Below are positions 62,048 through 64,000 of a DNA stretch of 64,000 nucleotides, piece after piece. The position numbers and the translations under genes are program-made. Numbering within the stretch: the first letter of the stretch is position 1; the number at the start of each line of letters is the position of its first letter. This stretch comes from Rhizorhabdus wittichii RW1 (GTDB lineage: Bacteria; Pseudomonadota; Alphaproteobacteria; Sphingomonadales; Sphingomonadaceae), in NCBI GenBank assembly GCA_000016765.1, contig CP000699.1:868001-932000 (forward strand), in the 5' to 3' direction. The notes beneath the pieces are model-generated. The model ran no database searches. It worked only from the letters and a program-made list of their open reading frames with translations, and was not told the DNA's origin.

Positions 62048-64000
62048 ATGGACGCGCCGACGGCCCCCGGTTGCCGTTCGACCGGAAGCTCGGTCCAGCG
62101 GCGCGGGCTGGCGCGGATCGTCGCGGGCAAGGCCGCCTATGTCCCCGACCAGCATCTGCCCGGCACGCTCGACATCGCCTTCGCGCGCAGTTCCGTCGCC
62201 CACGCCCATATCCGTTCGATCGATGCCGGGCGGGCCGCCGCTCTGCCGGGCGTCGTCGCGGTCCGCACGATGCGCGACCTGCCCCATCTCGGCAGCCTGC
62301 AATCGACCTGGGACGTGGCCGGCCAGCGCCGCTGCCCCGAACATGCGCTCGCGACCGACCGGCTGCGCCATGTCGGCCAGGCCTTCGCGGTGGTCGTGGC
62401 CAACGACCGCGCCACCGCCGAGCGCGCCGCGGCGCTGGTCGAGATCGACCTGGAGCCGCTGCCCGCCATATTGTCGGTCGACGCGGCGCTGGAGCCGGAC
62501 GCCCCCCGCCTCTATCCCGACTGGCCCGACAATGAGGCGGCCCGCTTCGAATGGCTGGTCGGCGATCCCGACGCCGCGCTGGACGGCGCCGCGCTGATCG
62601 TCGAGGAGAGCTTCACCAGCCAGCGGGTCCACCCGCTCAGCCTGGAGACGCGCGGCATCGTCGCCGCGCCCGATGGCGAAGGCGGCGTGACCTTGTGGGT
62701 GTCGACCCAGGCCCCGCATCAGGTGAGGATGGCGGTCGCATCGGCGCTCGGCCTGCCCGAGCATCGGCTGCGGGTGATCGTGCCCAATGTCGGCGGCGGC
62801 TTCGGCATGAAGGCCTATCCCTATGCCGAGGAGGCGCTGCTCGCCCGCCTCGCCCTAGACCTCGACCGGCCGGTGCGCTGGATCGAGGGGCGTCGCGAAT
62901 CCTTCGTCAGCTCGGTGATGGGACGCGACCAGCGGGTCGACCTGCGCGTCGGCTTCGACGCGACCGGACGCATCCTCGCGCTCGACGGGGTGGTCACGCT
63001 CGACAAGGGCGCGCTGATCGGCCAGTCGTCGATCGGCACGGCCTGGGTCGGCGCGGCCTTCCTCCCCGGCGGCTACGCCATCCCAACGGTCCGCATCGTC
63101 GCCCGCGCGATCGTCACCAACACGCCGCAGACCGGCGCCTATCGCGGCTATGGGCAGCCCGAGGCCAATCTCGCGCTCGAACGGACGCTCGACATCGCGG
63201 CGACGCGGCTCGGCATCAGTCCGGCCGACATCCGGCGGCGCAACTTCATCGCCCCGGCGCAAATGCCACACATGATCGCGACCGGCGCGACGCTCGACAG
63301 CGGCGACTATCCCCGCCTGCTCGACATGACGCTGGAACGCTTCGGCTATGAGCAGGCCCGCGCCCGCTGCGCCGCGACGGCGGCGTCATCGGTGCGACGC
63401 GGCGTCGGCATCGCCTGCTATATCGAGACGAGCAACATGGCGCCCTCGGCGGGGGCCGCCTATCTCGGCATCCGCTCCGGCAGCTTCGACCTGCTGACGA
63501 TCCGGATGGAGCCGACCGGCCATGTCCGCGTCGATACCGGCCAGACCGAGCTGGGACAGGGCATCTCCACCACCCTCGCGCAGCTTTGCGCCGACGAGCT
63601 GATGATGCCGGTGGAGGACGTCGTCGTCGCGCATGGCGACACTGCCCTCCCGTCCTTCACCTCCTACGGCACCGCCGGCAGCGCGGGGGCCGGGGTCGGC
63701 GGCGCGGCGGCAATCAAGGGCGCCGCCAAGCTGCGCGACAAGCTGCTGCTGTGGGGCGCGCACCTGCTCCAGCTCGACGCCGCGGCGGTCGAGCTGGCCA
63801 GCGCCCCATCCCTCGGCGAAGAAGGCCGTCCGCGCGCCGTGGTCCGCGACAAGGCCGATCCCGGCCGCCAGGTCGCCGTCTCCGAGATCGCCCGCGCCGC
63901 CTATTTCTTCCACGCCGCGCCGGATGGGGTCGATCCGGGGCTGGAGGCTTCGGTCGGCTATGATCCGCCGGGCTTCGCCATCTCCTATGGCACGGTGGCG
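62048..64000 (+). CDS. Molybdopterin-binding subunit of xanthine-dehydrogenase family, 3' end beyond window
   Basis: From ATG 62048 the frame is open for 651 codons to the edge. Family motifs include GKAAYVPDQHLPGTLDIAFARS, NVGGGFGMKAYPYAEEALL, NTPQTGAYRGYGQPEANLALER, DTGQTELGQGISTTLAQLCADEL and GTAGSAGAGVGGAAAIKGA. Such enzymes hydroxylate N-heterocycles or aldehydes with water-derived oxygen. It pairs with the 2Fe-2S subunit, 1 bp upstream. IorB or nicotinate-dehydrogenase-like organisation is plausible. Full-length members are about 730-780 residues, so roughly 80-130 residues are missing. Confidence 0.9.
   Translation, partial: MDAPTAPGCRSTGSSVQRRGLARIVAGKAAYVPDQHLPGTLDIAFARSSVAHAHIRSIDAGRAAALPGVVAVRTMRDLPHLGSLQSTWDVAGQRRCPEHALATDRLRHVGQAFAVVVANDRATAERAAALVEIDLEPLPAILSVDAALEPDAPRLYPDWPDNEAARFEWLVGDPDAALDGAALIVEESFTSQRVHPLSLETRGIVAAPDGEGGVTLWVSTQAPHQVRMAVASALGLPEHRLRVIVPNVGGGFGMKAYPYAEEALLARLALDLDRPVRWIEGRRESFVSSVMGRDQRVDLRVGFDATGRILALDGVVTLDKGALIGQSSIGTAWVGAAFLPGGYAIPTVRIVARAIVTNTPQTGAYRGYGQPEANLALERTLDIAATRLGISPADIRRRNFIAPAQMPHMIATGATLDSGDYPRLLDMTLERFGYEQARARCAATAASSVRRGVGIACYIETSNMAPSAGAAYLGIRSGSFDLLTIRMEPTGHVRVDTGQTELGQGISTTLAQLCADELMMPVEDVVVAHGDTALPSFTSYGTAGSAGAGVGGAAAIKGAAKLRDKLLLWGAHLLQLDAAAVELASAPSLGEEGRPRAVVRDKADPGRQVAVSEIARAAYFFHAAPDGVDPGLEASVGYDPPGFAISYGTVA

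Overview
This window looks like chromosomal DNA of an alphaproteobacterium, most likely a sphingomonad (order Sphingomonadales). The reasons are very high GC with GC-rich third positions, large outer-membrane TonB-dependent receptors set next to catabolic enzymes, dense aromatic and acyl-CoA metabolism under MarR, AraC and LuxR regulators, and an interspersed palindromic repeat with GTCATCCCGGC / GCCGGGATGAC ends. The genus is inference. I see no rRNA, tRNA, CRISPR array, IS element or prophage. Two genes are cut by the window edges: the 3' part of an egtB-like gene at the left, and the 3' part of a molybdenum hydroxylase large subunit at the right.

Layout. (1) 1-3386, minus: an osmoprotectant-type ABC ATPase and a permease fused to its solute-binding domain lead into egtB, suggesting ergothioneine synthesis plus possible uptake. 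(2) 3541-7523: a class A beta-lactamase-like lipoprotein, then a thiolase/acyl-CoA ligase pair. (3) 7682-10931: an OGT-like glycosyltransferase, a DegT-type sugar aminotransferase and a left-handed beta-helix acyltransferase in one operon. (4) 10990-23741: a probable conflict or cell-death locus. One operon encodes a TIR-TM-TPR protein, a small unknown and a TPR-SLOG-cyclase-like protein. The opposing operon encodes two very large unknown proteins and a caspase-like peptidase with two C-terminal repeats. A Crp-type regulator lies between them. Crp-like sites sit in the promoter shared by the caspase operon and a His/Cys-rich small membrane protein. (5) 23748-28451: a secretin-related TPR lipoprotein, a 7TM histidine kinase with its response regulator, and a secreted protein, with similar palindromes in both intergenic promoters. 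(6) 28506-31846: an Lrp regulator divergent from dadX-dadA-ridA (D/L-alanine catabolism).

(7) 32131-45231: catabolic modules with two TonB receptors, two AraC regulators, a cupin, a DoxX-like protein, an ABM-domain protein, a luciferase-like monooxygenase, an amidohydrolase, gentisate 1,2-dioxygenase and a fumarylacetoacetate-hydrolase-family enzyme. (8) 45247-56741: a nine-gene aryl-CoA operon set plus a MarR regulator. The signature gene is a flavin monooxygenase fused to an old-yellow-enzyme reductase (2-aminobenzoyl-CoA monooxygenase/reductase or salicylyl-CoA 5-hydroxylase type). With it are a benzoate-CoA-ligase-type enzyme, beta-oxidation enzymes, a RidA deaminase, glutaryl-CoA dehydrogenase and a thioesterase. 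(9) 56820-64000: maleate isomerase, nitrilase, a MalT-like regulator and a molybdenum hydroxylase.

How it fits together: the aryl-CoA operon probably breaks down 2-aminobenzoate through CoA thioesters, or salicylate through gentisyl-CoA. The gentisate genes, the hydrolase and maleate isomerase can form a gentisate -> maleylpyruvate -> maleate + pyruvate -> fumarate route with no maleylpyruvate isomerase. An AT-rich, roughly 20-bp imperfect palindrome (consensus near TATTTTAgACnTATAAnA) occurs at five promoters between 38 and 59 kb and may tie these modules into one regulon.
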